From Straminergon stramineum (taxonomy: Eukaryota > Streptophyta > Bryopsida > Hypnales > Calliergonaceae), in NCBI GenBank assembly GCA_963920665.1, contig OY987266.1:5833001-5897000 (forward strand): 64,000 bases of DNA. The letters are read 5' to 3'. Positions 1 through 19,179 of the stretch are shown here, one piece after another. The first letter of the stretch is position 1; each line of letters opens with the position of its first letter. A model generated the notes under the pieces. The model ran no database searches. It saw only the letters and a list, made by a program, of their open reading frames with translations, and had not been told where the DNA came from. A program made the translations under genes and the position numbers.

Positions 1-373
1 TTGGCATTTGAAACTGATATCAAAATAGGATCGTTCGTGTTAACGGATTTAGCAGCGTTTACTTGTCTTAAACTCATCGTAGGGAGCCGATCAATCCCAG
101 TGGATTCTGTGTGTTCCATATTGTATGTTGGAATTCTCTCTTAGACCCTGCATTTATCCTTGTTGGTCACTGGCAACTTCTGAAAATGGTTATTGAAGTG
201 GAGAATGTGCGGGATTTAGAGTGTAAGAATGGGTTATTTAGTCATGCAAATGATGATTGTTTGTGATATCAGGTGTCAGCACAATCATCAGTGATTTTTT
301 AGAGTAGGAATGCCCCTTCTGTTAATTTTTCGAATCTGGTAGCATTGCTCACATGAATTGAGGCTTTGAACAG
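1..373 (+). other. Intron of the KAC kinesin gene
   Basis: This stretch precedes the first recognisable exon and ends in a polypyrimidine/CAG acceptor directly before position 374. I looked for the kinesin P-loop exon (GQTxxGKT type), which should lie immediately upstream in this family, and did not find it here. The start of the gene and its promoter are therefore outside the window. Confidence 0.7.
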
Positions 374-9645
<9,272 letters not shown>

Positions 9646-11141
9646 AATATCAATTCAGAGGCCGGGAGTTTGATCATTGCTCTCAAATCACACAAGCAGA
9701 TTGAGGGAGTTGCGGATCTATGTTGCCAGTGTGCTCCAACATGGTATTTCTCACCGCAAAAGTATCTCCAGTTAGTTCATTTCCGGCTTGGGATCATAGG
9801 TATCCCCTTAAATTGAGCAGTCTCCTGAAGTTCCTAGACTAGCATGAGTTCCCTTCTGCATAGTGCATAAATCTAGTATGGGTAGAGATGCAGTTTGTAT
9901 TTGAATGATTGGCAGCTCTAGCAGGGACTATCTCATGTTCATCGACATGGTTCGAATTAGCGTAGCGAACTGTTGTACAGTGCATGCGTGTGGTGTTTAG
10001 GTCGACCATATGTGATACTCATCACATGACAGGCAATTGTTTCACAGGCTCTTGTATTATAAACTCTATGAGCCAGGTCAGATTGATTTTCACCGTCTAT
10101 TGGGTCTTCGAGGAAATGGAGGCAACTTAGTTTGGCTAGAATCCAGCTATCCGTGTAAATCAATTAACTCAATCTTGTTTTCTTGAAATACTCGCACCTC
10201 AAGTTTTCGCAAATGTTAGAAGCTCCCCTCGCCAACTCCGCCAGGACCACCGAGACTGAGGCTTGCTCGGCGTTCTAACAAACTGAACACGATTGAACCT
10301 GTAAATAAGAATACCAGCTCCGGACAGGTACGGCAGCCTTGCTCATGCTTCGCCCTAAACCTAAGTACTGAACTTCTAATCCAGTCAGATAAAGGTAAAG
10401 TAATCCATTGTGGTCAAAATTAGGAGTTTGTACTCATGCCAATGCTGAAATTTTTTAATTTTCTTTCCCACACGAAGACATGTGTGAGAAACAACAAGAG
10501 CATTCAATGAAATAATTTTTTTCTGACGAAGTATGAATTAGTTATGAACTTTTGAAGTGTTCAACCTGTCATGGTCCAAAAGAGTCTCTAGACTACCCCA
10601 GAACCGACACAATCTGTATCCATAATGTTCATCTCACACACCTAAAGCAGTCATAATAATTTCTCAAGTGGAAGCCTTAAAAAAGTCACTCCCTACAATG
10701 AAATTACACTAAAAAATGAGAAGTTAAAAGTTGATGGTCGTGATGACCCTAAACTACCTGGTGATGGAAGTGAGGTACCAAAAAACCCTATGGTGTGGTT
10801 GCAGGTTCAATACCTGGTAGCGACAAGTTCCTTACCTTATGTAAAATCACCCTCTCCTCTTGACAGAATCCCTTGCAGTGTGTTTCCATTACTATTAGGT
10901 AAGACATTGATTGTGGCCCAAATCTCATTTACTAATAAAACCCATAATGGAGTCATTCCCTAGGTGTCCACTATGGAGTCTTCTAACCACAATGGGTTGT
11001 TCTACCTTACTTCGAATTAATGAACATTGATTGCCATTTGCTCACGATTGTTCCCAAACAATATAGATTGACTACTATAGACTATTGCTCCCAATTTGCT
11101 AAAACTTGAGATCTACAATAGAACATAGGGCTCTCTACCAT
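9646..11141. other. KAC 3' flank and intergenic DNA, no gene seen
   Basis: The first few hundred bases should contain the kinesin 3' UTR; I could not fix a poly(A) site. The segment around 10440-10670 is a diverged copy of the sequence at 58590-58790 (shared acatgtgtgagaa, agactacccc and cacctaaagcagtca), so it is a dispersed repeat. The remainder gives no ORF that I recognise. Confidence 0.5.
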
Positions 11142-11352
11142 TCATCCATTAAATTAGGTTGGATTTGTTTTGTTATAATGAGATCTTCGGAATTGTGAGC
11201 CTTGGTTGCATTCTTGGCCTTGGAAAGATCTCTACGAGGAAGGGTGCACATATGGTGTGGAAGTTATGGATTTTTGAGTTATTTTTTAATTAAAAAATTA
11301 AAAAATTAATTTACTTTTACTTTTACTGTGGGAATGGCACAGGGCACACTAG
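11142..11352 (+). mobile_element. Helitron-like short element, diverged copy (family F)
   Basis: It resembles the element at 48268-48532: a gagatct block, a ggaaag...acgaggaagggtgcac block, an A/T-rich stretch, and the same 3' end GGCACACTAG followed by T. The 5' border is approximate. No coding capacity. Classification is inference from the better preserved copies. Confidence 0.5.
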
Positions 11353-12059
11353 TTCCCTTGGAGATAGCCACAAGGGCTAGTTTGACCCACAGAGAACCCG
11401 GAGGAGGAAACCTAGTAAACAATATAAATTCAATACTGGACTTCGTTGCCTTCAAGAAATCCAGGTCTGGACAGGAGTGATAGTGCCAACTAAGGGCGAA
11501 AATTTGCGAACATGCCTCTCCAGCGGTGTGACCCCATCCAAGAGTTCGCCTTCTGTTATGTATCGAAGGGTCTGATACAGGAGGGGTCGGTTTCGCAGAG
11601 TCGGTGGCAGACATGATCATCCGAATTTAGTATATCAAATTTATGCTCACCATGCACGGTAGCTTCACAGTGAAGGCTACTGTAGTGGAGGCTAACTTCA
11701 CAGGGAAGGGTTTGGTCAAGCAACGCTGGAATAGTGAGCCTTGAAAAATGCCTGGAAGGAGTCTACAAGAATGTCTTTCTCAACGATTATTACCAAGTCA
11801 CGTAGCTTCACTCCTAAGTAGGTGGAAATGAAACACGAGTGCCCTTGACTTGCTCACGCGTATGCGAAAATGAGGCTTAAATTACATCGCTCGAACTGCT
11901 GCGGGAGCGAACTAGAATTTCATGGCAACCGGGAAGTTTCTTGTGTGCTAATCAGTCAGAGATTGCAGTATACACATTTATGTTATAATTGTCAGAAACT
12001 GTATTCCTAACTTCCAAAGTAACTACACTATTATGCAAAGCAGTCGTTCATCTATAGTA
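11353..12059. repeat. Fragments of the SUKH-unit flank
   Basis: The part at 11560-11760 repeats pieces of the sequence found upstream of the SUKH genes (ggcagacatgatcatcc; ttcacaggga...gggtttgg), in the same order as at 14130-14230. A similar fragment lies at 41335-41430. These look like broken relics of the duplicated unit without its gene. No gene is evident. Confidence 0.5.
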
Positions 12060-13419
12060 GCTCAACCATATTCTCGGAGCCCACCCAGAGGAAATTGAAG
12101 AAATGGAGAAAGAGGGCTGCCTGTGGGAGGACATGTGGCCATAAGAAGCCATGATTGACCTCCGGCAGACGTTGTTTTCTCCATTTTTTCAATTTCCTGT
12201 GGGTGACTTCCGAGATTTCCTTGAGCTACACAGAAAAATGAAATTAGGGTCCCTGAATAATTAGGTTGCCTTACCCCCAGAAAGTTAATTTATAAGCTGG
12301 AGATGTCAAAGAGAAGTGAGTCTTTTGTGTGCGCCGTTTTCACTCAAGGGGGGAATACAATAAGTAGAGCAGACTCTCTAGGGTCGTAATCTCAATGTAA
12401 ATCAAAGTTTTCCATCTTCACTTGTGATTGGCAAAACAACGTTAGGTTAAGGGTGATAATAATAGGGCTCAGGACGCATTCAAGAGAGAGCAGTAAGTTC
12501 TAGAGAATTCTAATATATGGATTCTTGTGCAAACATTGTGAGTTTGCACAATAATCAGGAGATTCAAAGTTAGATGCAATTGAAACTAGGTTGGTCAATG
12601 TCATTGGAACTTTTTTTTATGAAATTCCTTTACCACATGAAGAAAACTTTCCTCCACACAAACATTAAGAACAAGCTGACAGCAACCAACCAGGAGAGCA
12701 ATTCGCTTGATAGCAAGAACCCAACACACACTTGGCAGATGGCATGTAACTTCTTTGCCAGAAGATGAAAAGAAAAATGGCACTCTTCCACAACTTAGGA
12801 GAAATGCAAAATGTCTATCAAATGGAGTCGTTCAAGAATTCCACGGCCAAGGCCCAGTGATGATCGAATAGGACACATTAGCGTACAACAGGAATGGAAC
12901 TTCTGAAGAATTCCATAGTCACTATCCAGTAAGAATACATCTAATAGGACACACAAGGAACTGAAATTTCGACACAAGGAAATTTGTCCATCTCCATTTT
13001 AGACTTCTCCCTTGCCATATCGAGTCCGGAGTGCTGTGTCGGTAGAGCGAGGAGTTCTCAAGTCAGTAGATCTGATTATTCTTCAAGAGCGAGGAGTTCT
13101 TCGAGAGATCCACTTCACACACACAAAGGAGGACTTGAGATTGGACTTACTTGCCTTCCAGAAATCCAATTCTTCACAAGCGAAGTATCCCATCAACAGT
13201 AATGGATGCTACCTCACCAGTGCACAAGGGCGAAAGTCTGCAAATTTATTTCTCCCGTGGTGACACCACATTCAACTAAGCTCGAGTTCGACTAGTAAGT
13301 AGCTAACTAGTGATCATCCCTGAACATTGTGCACTATTAAAAAGCCTTCAAAACTTCCACTCACTACCATTTTATATTAGATTTCTCTTGAGGCACTGGT
13401 GAGGCGACATTCCATCTAG

Positions 13420-14031
13420 TTACAGATCATCCTGTGCTCCCCCACACCCGCCCTCCTCGGCACCCCAGAACCGCTCGTCGTCCTCCCAAACCAAGCTCCT
13501 TTCCTCCAATTTGTCCGCGCATGTCGTCAACCAAGCCAAGAAGCTCTCGGCTTGCACCGGTCCGTTCTCGTCGTCGTGGCAAAACGGCACAATTTGCCCC
13601 ACCGTCCCCAACTTACCGGGATCCATATCAAGACAATCATTGTCGCCACATCCATCGGATGTAAACGGGATCCAGCGGGGGTTCCACCAATTCGCCTTGA
13701 AGTGGCCCTCGTCGTCCGAACAGGTCATCGCGTCCCAATCGTCAAACGTCCCAGCGTCCAGAAGCTCCTTCAAGCAGGTCCACTCGTGTATAATCTCCTG
13801 CGTGGTCAGGAGGCCACCAATTCCAAGGAGAGCCTCGGACATAGTCGCCTGGCCGTTGTGACATTTGAGGGAGAAGCGGAAATCTTCCGGGAAGGGGAAG
13901 CCGCCGGTTGCAGCCTCCGCTGCGGCGATTTCTTCTTCAGTGGCGCCGGGGTTGAGATATGGTTGTGGGATGCTGGGGAGGGTCAGTAAGAGAGCTTCTA
14001 TTCTCTGCCACTGGGTGGTGATAGCATCCAT
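13420..14031 (-). CDS. SMI1/KNR4 (SUKH-1) domain protein, copy 1
   Basis: Intronless ORF of 203 residues, stop at 13420-13422. I choose the ATG at 14031; the frame is open three codons further, to a GTG, but ATG is the eukaryotic choice. Features typical of the SMI1/KNR4 family: W8..IE12 opening helix, PGAT (28-31) with acidic EEEI, FPEDF (47-51), HNGQ (58-61), WNPRWIPF (116-123), CLDMDP (133-138), GTVGQ (142-146) and SFLAWL (163-168). The C-terminus is acidic and Gly/Cys-rich. In fungi such proteins regulate cell-wall synthesis and signalling; in bacteria SUKH proteins are mostly immunity proteins for polymorphic toxins. The role in this plant is unknown. It is visibly GC-richer than its surroundings, has no intron, and is isolated in repeat DNA, which suggests acquisition by horizontal transfer. 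No signal peptide or membrane segment is seen. Confidence 0.85.
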   Translation of the reverse strand: MDAITTQWQRIEALLLTLPSIPQPYLNPGATEEEIAAAEAATGGFPFPEDFRFSLKCHNGQATMSEALLGIGGLLTTQEIIHEWTCLKELLDAGTFDDWDAMTCSDDEGHFKANWWNPRWIPFTSDGCGDNDCLDMDPGKLGTVGQIVPFCHDDENGPVQAESFLAWLTTCADKLEERSLVWEDDERFWGAEEGGCGGAQDDL

Positions 14032-14114
14032 CTCTATCACTTGAAAGTCCTGTCTCGTGCGTTACAACGTTAGAACATTTGCTAGAGTGGACTAGCTCTA
14101 AGTGAAGGTCCGGT

Positions 14115-14119
14115 TATAC
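14115..14119 (-). promoter_or_regulatory. Possible TATA element of SUKH copy 1
   Basis: On the minus strand the sequence reads TATAA within ctatgtataaccgg, about 85 bases before the ATG at 14031. The same site precedes copy 2 (21146-21150). In the dead third copy the corresponding region reads tgtaat. This is only a sequence match; no start site can be seen. Confidence 0.3.
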
Positions 14120-14700
14120 ATAGGAACTAACTTGGTGGCAGACATGATCATCCACGGAAGAGAGCTTCACAGGGAAGGCTACCATAGTGTCGGCAAGCTT
14201 CGCAGCGAAGGGTTGGGGACTTCGTGCAGGTACACACAAGCAAGGCTCCAACACTGTATTGGGGCGTCAAGAACACGCTGGATTCCGACTTTTTTCGAGA
14301 ACTGGCGCAATTCTGGAAGGAAGGAGTTTGACAGGCTCAGACCTGTCGGAGTGGCGAAAATTCGCCACCAAAGAAAACTGAATGTTGGTGCGGGTTCTGA
14401 GTTGATGCTTTCCGGGCGAGACTCTGCGGGGGGGATTTCAACCTTGGAGCTAGCTGCCGGTAGGAAGGAGTTTGCGATTTTTCTTTATTCGGGCTGACCG
14501 GTGACGCCCCCATTTATTCTTCGTGGTTAGCTATAGTAGGCAAATTAGTTGCTCTGGGAGCTCTCACAGTCGGTAAGCTTGCGCCAGGAGGTTAAGGTAA
14601 TCACGCCTCCTGATGGCGTGATTAACTTGCATGTGGCTTGAAGACTGGTATTAAGCTTACTTACCGGGGTACACCGAATTGAAACCTGCATACCCTAAGG

Positions 14701-15261
14701 TAGGAGGTGCAAATTGTGCCCATGCTCCAAGAACTGTTCCTAGAGTGTACCATGAATTGTCACTAGGTAGGAATGAAAAATGGCCCATCAAAGTATTGGT
14801 GCCAATTTGGGATTCTCATTGCACAATTTCAGGAATGGTTGGGGATTGATTAGATTAAGAACTTAACAAAATTTTAGTGTACATAATGTGGAGTTATGAG
14901 TGGTGGGAGACTTTGGGTCATCCCAGACAATTAAATGCACCATGTTGTTGCAATTTAAGGTTAGCACACCTTCATTTTTGGACTCCATTTGCACCATTAA
15001 AAGACAAGTGTTTGACATTTCATGGCAGTACCTATAGACTCAAAAAGCACCCTACTATTGTGACTTTTAGAAAATCATATCTAATTCAGTTTAACTCTAA
15101 AAATTACCAATCAAATTGTGATGGATATGTCTCCCTCTCTTCTTTCTTTGAAAATTTGTTAGAAAATGCTTTAATTAGCATAGAAGACATCCTAAGCCAG
15201 AATGCTCTTAAGTGGGCGGTTTCTGCCCCTCCTACCTTAGTTTTTGCACCATTTTGCTAAT
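14701..15261. other. Intergenic, no feature recognised
   Basis: AT-rich sequence between the first SUKH unit and the segmental duplication. One ORF of 127 codons (14877-15260, + strand) has no recognisable motif and ordinary AT-rich composition; I treat it as chance. Confidence 0.4.
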
Positions 15262-18243
15262 CAATAAACACTCGAATCGCATAGTTATGCCAAACTCTAA
15301 CTTGATGCAATCCTCAGAAAGTTGGTACTTCACTGCATCTAACCTCTTGGCCTTTCACCGCCATTTCAACAAACATCAAATAATCTCTTGATTGGCATCA
15401 TTGTGGGAGTCCACCAACAATTGATGATGGCTATCAAATGAACTTGGAGTTTTGAACTCGAAAGCTGAGCTTAAAAGTCCTGGAATCCATAGCATTGCCA
15501 ATCAAGCTGTAAGGAAGACCTAGAATGCTTCTGTCCTAGTAACAAGCTAAAATTTTGTTCCCCCCTAGAGTAATTGTTTGTTGGCTTAGTCCTTTGGCAT
15601 TGACTCAGATTTTAGATTATATGTTTCCATATCCTATCCACAACGGCATTCACATTGCACAACGTGGTTTAGGGTTTGGTTGGAGTGGAGACATGGGCTC
15701 CAAATGGTCAATAAATTAACCCTTAAAGGTCGACATGGACATTTTGTGTCTAGTGGATGACAAATAATCTCTCTATGTAGGATAGAACTAAGACTATTCA
15801 TCCTTGGAATTTTGTGAGAAAAGTGTAGGTCTTCTACAATAGTATGACTTCCAATGAACATTTTTGGATTTTATAAAGTAGATGATGTCACACGGTTCCA
15901 AAAGGAAATATTTCCACGGTCACTAGTCTATCTATTAAGGATTAACCTACAACTTTACACCATTCTTGTTGACAACCAATTGTGTCCCCAGTAAGGTAGA
16001 AGCACCCAAATGGAATAGGAGTCATTTATGGACACCTAAAAAATGACCCAAATCCAAACGCTTGTGGACCCAAAGTAGATATGTGGGGCTCCAAGAAGTT
16101 GTCACTCTTCCAAGAAGCAACCAATTATCCAAACTTGATCCAAGTTTAGAGAGTGTTGCTTTTGGATGTTTCCGTGCATACTTTGGTGTCAAACTACTAT
16201 CCACTATAGGTGCATCTACAAAGTACTTTTCAAAAATTCGTATAATATTCATACAAGCTTGGACAAATACAAAACCAAATTTGTTGGTTTTCTAGACCAT
16301 TTCCCAACACACGTACATCATTTTTTCCTGTACACAACCTCCATATCAAGAGATGCAAAACAAGTGTCACATTTGGGTGCTTCTACCTTCTGCAACTCCT
16401 CTATTCTATAGCCCTAATTATAATCACTTATAATGCGTTTCAGTCCAATGTCAAGGAATATAATTTGTTTGAATGTCAAGGAAAACTTTTGTATCCCTTT
16501 CAGCAAGGAATCCGAAAATGGAATTATGTATATGAATGAATATTCTTTGATGTAGAAAGGGCATGGGCTACAGAATCTATTAAGGAAATAATGAAGAAGA
16601 ATGTCATCTGAAAAGAAATGAGCCTTGAATTACATCGCTAGAACTGCTGCAGGAGCGAACTGGAATTTCATGCCAATCGAGAACTTTCTTGTGTGCCTGG
16701 ATTTCAAGGTCTATTGAAATTGTATAACAAATTGTGAAGATTATTTTATACGGAGTAACAAATTGTGGAGATTATGTTATAATTGCCAGAAATTGTATTC
16801 CTAACTTTCAAAGTGACATAACTCTTATGCAAAGCAGTGGTTCATCTAAAGTAGGAGGTCCATAAATTGACCATTTAAGGGTTGGAACTGAATTTTGGGG
16901 AGGTGGAGCATCTTGAAATATTTTTCAGTAAAGTTTCCTTGAAAGAAAAGTGAAATTGGCATCTGACCCAAGTTGTTCCATATTTTTTGGAGCTTTGTAG
17001 AATTAGTTACGAATTTTTGAAGTTGAAAAAAAGTGGACTTTTGTGGTCATCAAAAGCAACCACCTCTTGAAATGTGCAAACTAAGTTGGTACATTGCAGA
17101 AAGCAAAATGTACCTCTGAGTTTTGATCGCCTTTAATGCCCAATCGGAGTTTGAGCCTCCTACCTTACACTAAATAGTGAAATTAGGTTGCCTCTCACTA
17201 CTTTCTTAACATTTGACACTACTTAAATATTTATCGTTATTATGCAATTATATCCAAAAAGCAATGATAGAGAAAATTCATTTCAACATTCAAAAGACTT
17301 TTGCATCATATAAAATATACTCCATTATTGGCATTTTTTGTCTTGCATAATGAACATTCACATCCTCTGCAATCCCAATGAAGCATACCAAATTTGGGTT
17401 CCAAAAAAGAAAAACAGTTCCATTTTGGGTGAATTGTTTCATTCAAAATTCATGGTTTTATGTGATAATTGATTGAAAAACATTGATGATGAATTTTTCT
17501 TACTACAATTGCATTGATATGTAGGAAACATCTACAAGCTCATCTTTTATATTAAAAAACTCCCTATTAGATAACAAAAATATGATCTATGAAGAGTTTA
17601 ATGTGAGGTTTTGTATGACCAAATTTTGTAAAGCAAGATATGTTTCTAATTTAACTAGATTTTTCTACTTGACCCTTACTCATTACATAACTACATTGGT
17701 ACATTAAGCATAATGGTAAAATTACTTTGTGCAAATCTAATTAATTTAAAGAAATATCTATTTTACAAAGATTGATCATATGCCACCTCAAATCAACTTC
17801 TTCGAAGATCATATTATTGTTACCTGACATGGTGTTTTTTAACATGAAAGATATGCAAATGGATGTTTCATACATGTCTATGCAATCGAATTAAAAAAAA
17901 TTCATCACCCATGTTTTTCAATGAATCATTAAATAAAACCATCAATTTCAAATGAAATAATTCACCAAAAATGGAGTTTTGCTTTTAGGAAACCCAAATT
18001 TGGTATGTTGAATTGGAATAGCATAGGAATTGAATGTTTATTATGCAAGATGAATAATGAGAATAATTTTTATATTATACAAAATTCTTTTGAATGCTAA
18101 GACTTGATTTTTGTATCATTGCTTCTAGGCATTGCACAATAGTTCACTACTATTGAATTAGGTGTTGTTGTAATTGGAACTCATGGACCTCCATGAGTAC
18201 AAATGGAAATATTTGTAGAAATATTTGTTGACTTTGATGGCTT
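15262..18243. repeat. Segmental duplication block, copy 1
   Basis: It matches 34030-36836 collinearly: aaacactcgaatcgcata at the left, gcattgccaatcaag, ttcccccctagagta, ataatttgtttg, the left end of the family A transposon and much of its interior. A shorter, more diverged relative of the left part is at 39960-40320. Insertions present in one block and absent from the other are annotated separately. No coding gene seen. Confidence 0.8.
15716..15945 (-). mobile_element. TTAA-flanked MITE, family B, copy 1
   Basis: 230 bp including both TTAA sites. Ends read TTAACCCTTAAAGG and TAAGGATTAA. The body is the reverse complement of the family B elements at 18244, 41943 and 46632 (shared blocks for gatgatgtcaca, caaaaggaa and the cggtcactag end). 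The duplicate block near 34480 lacks it: there the sequence runs caataaaTGAAcctaca uninterrupted. That is a direct empty site, differing only by one base in the TTAA. Termini and target site are of piggyBac type. Confidence 0.75.
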
Positions 18244-19114
18244 TTAACCCTTGAAGGACAAACTAATGACTATGGAAATATTCTTTTTGGAACCATGTGA
18301 CATCATCTACTTTAAAAAAGCAAAAATACTCATTGAAGGTCAAACTATTGTGCAAGATCTCTCTTTTTTGCACAAAATTCCAAGTATGAACAATTGCACT
18401 TTTGTCCAACATATTGGAACATTCTTTGGCAACCATTGGAGAAGAAACGTCCTCATCATTGTTTAACCCCTAAATGTCCAAGGCCTATTTGGAGCTCCTT
18501 GAAATTTGATCTAAATTGAACAAAAATTCAACATTTTCATAAGTTGTACCAATTTCTTTTGAATTGTAACCGTACAAAGTCAAACTAGACATGTTAGAGA
18601 TCACATAGGAAAAGAAAACATAACAATATCACTTACAAATTGAAAGATTATAATGTTTGATCATGAGTGTGTAAAAACTATGAAAATTTTTCAATTCACT
18701 TTTTGCATGTCAACTCTAAAAAGTTGGTCACTATAAAAATATGAGGTTATAGGGCCCAGCATGCACAAACCTAATGAATTTACGGTTTTTCAAAATCTAT
18801 TCTACAATTTTTTTAAATGAATTTCTAATGTGATTTTGCCTCCAAGATCTAGTGTATTTGAGGGTCATTTTCAAGAGCCCTCAACACTATGGGAAGTCAA
18901 GATAGCAATGGGCATCCTTGCACAAAATCTTCTACAGAAAAATCATAATCCTTTATTTTGAAGATCAACTTTTTGATCCTAAAACTAGACTTCAAAAAGA
19001 CTTCTCCAAAAATACAAACTACTAATAATAGAAATTTGGTTGGGTTTTACTTAACTTCAAAGTTTTTGAAAAACCAGAATCTGGTGCCTTTGGCATTCAG
19101 GGGTTTAGAGTTAA
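18244..19114 (+). mobile_element. TTAA MITE family B, copy 2, split by a family C element
   Basis: Left end TTAACCCTTGAAGG at 18244. It runs to TTAA at 18463, is interrupted by the family C element, and resumes as gagTTAA, ending at 19114. Removing the insert and one TTAA copy leaves exactly 230 bp, the length of the uninterrupted copies at 15716 and 46632. It sits inside the family A element at the same site as the family B copy at 36837, so it predates the segmental duplication. Confidence 0.7.
18463..19107 (+). mobile_element. TTAA element family C, copy 1 (645 bp)
   Basis: Ends read TTAACCCCTAAATGTCC and GGCATTCAGGGGTTTA (one base change in the right TTAA). The collinear relative at 48178-49083 carries a 265 bp insert; a truncated one starts at 47167. 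No coding capacity. It is inserted in the right end of a family B element. Confidence 0.7.
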
Positions 19115-19179
19115 AATAACCTTCAGTGGGGAAGGCAACGTAATTGTTAAGGCAACCCAATTTCATTATTCTGTGTAAT

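Larger units (their letters stand above)
12060..14700. repeat. SUKH duplicated unit, copy 1
   Basis: It is homologous in order and orientation to 19180-22004 and, in part, to 37037-39350. Shared landmarks are gaggaaattgaa near the left end, aggagagcaattcg, the block after atatcgagtccggagtgctg, the SUKH gene, and ggtaagcttgcgccaggagg near the right end. A fragment of the family A transposon terminus (aattaggttgcc) is present at about 12260. Outside the gene core the copies differ by many substitutions and indels. Confidence 0.8.
17168..19175. mobile_element. Family A terminal-inverted-repeat element, long copy
   Basis: About 2.0 kb. The left end is CACTAAATAGTGAAATTAGG and the right end is the complement, slightly diverged (ggcaacccaatttcattatt ctgtg), flanked on both sides by TA. 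The interior has no transposase-like ORF, so it is non-autonomous. Deletion derivatives with the same ends are at 22011-22249 and 41488-41736; a copy lacking its right end starts at 35302. Near its right end it is interrupted by nested TTAA elements (18244-19114). The CACTA-like start is suggestive, but the TA flanks fit mariner-type elements better; I leave the superfamily open. Confidence 0.65.

Noticed and set aside
13434..13989. Long ORFs on the + strand opposite the SUKH gene (76, 116 and 145 codons), repeated at 20465-21020
   Set aside because: They are antisense shadows of the GC-richer SUKH coding strand. The minus-strand frame carries all the family motifs; the + strand products have none.
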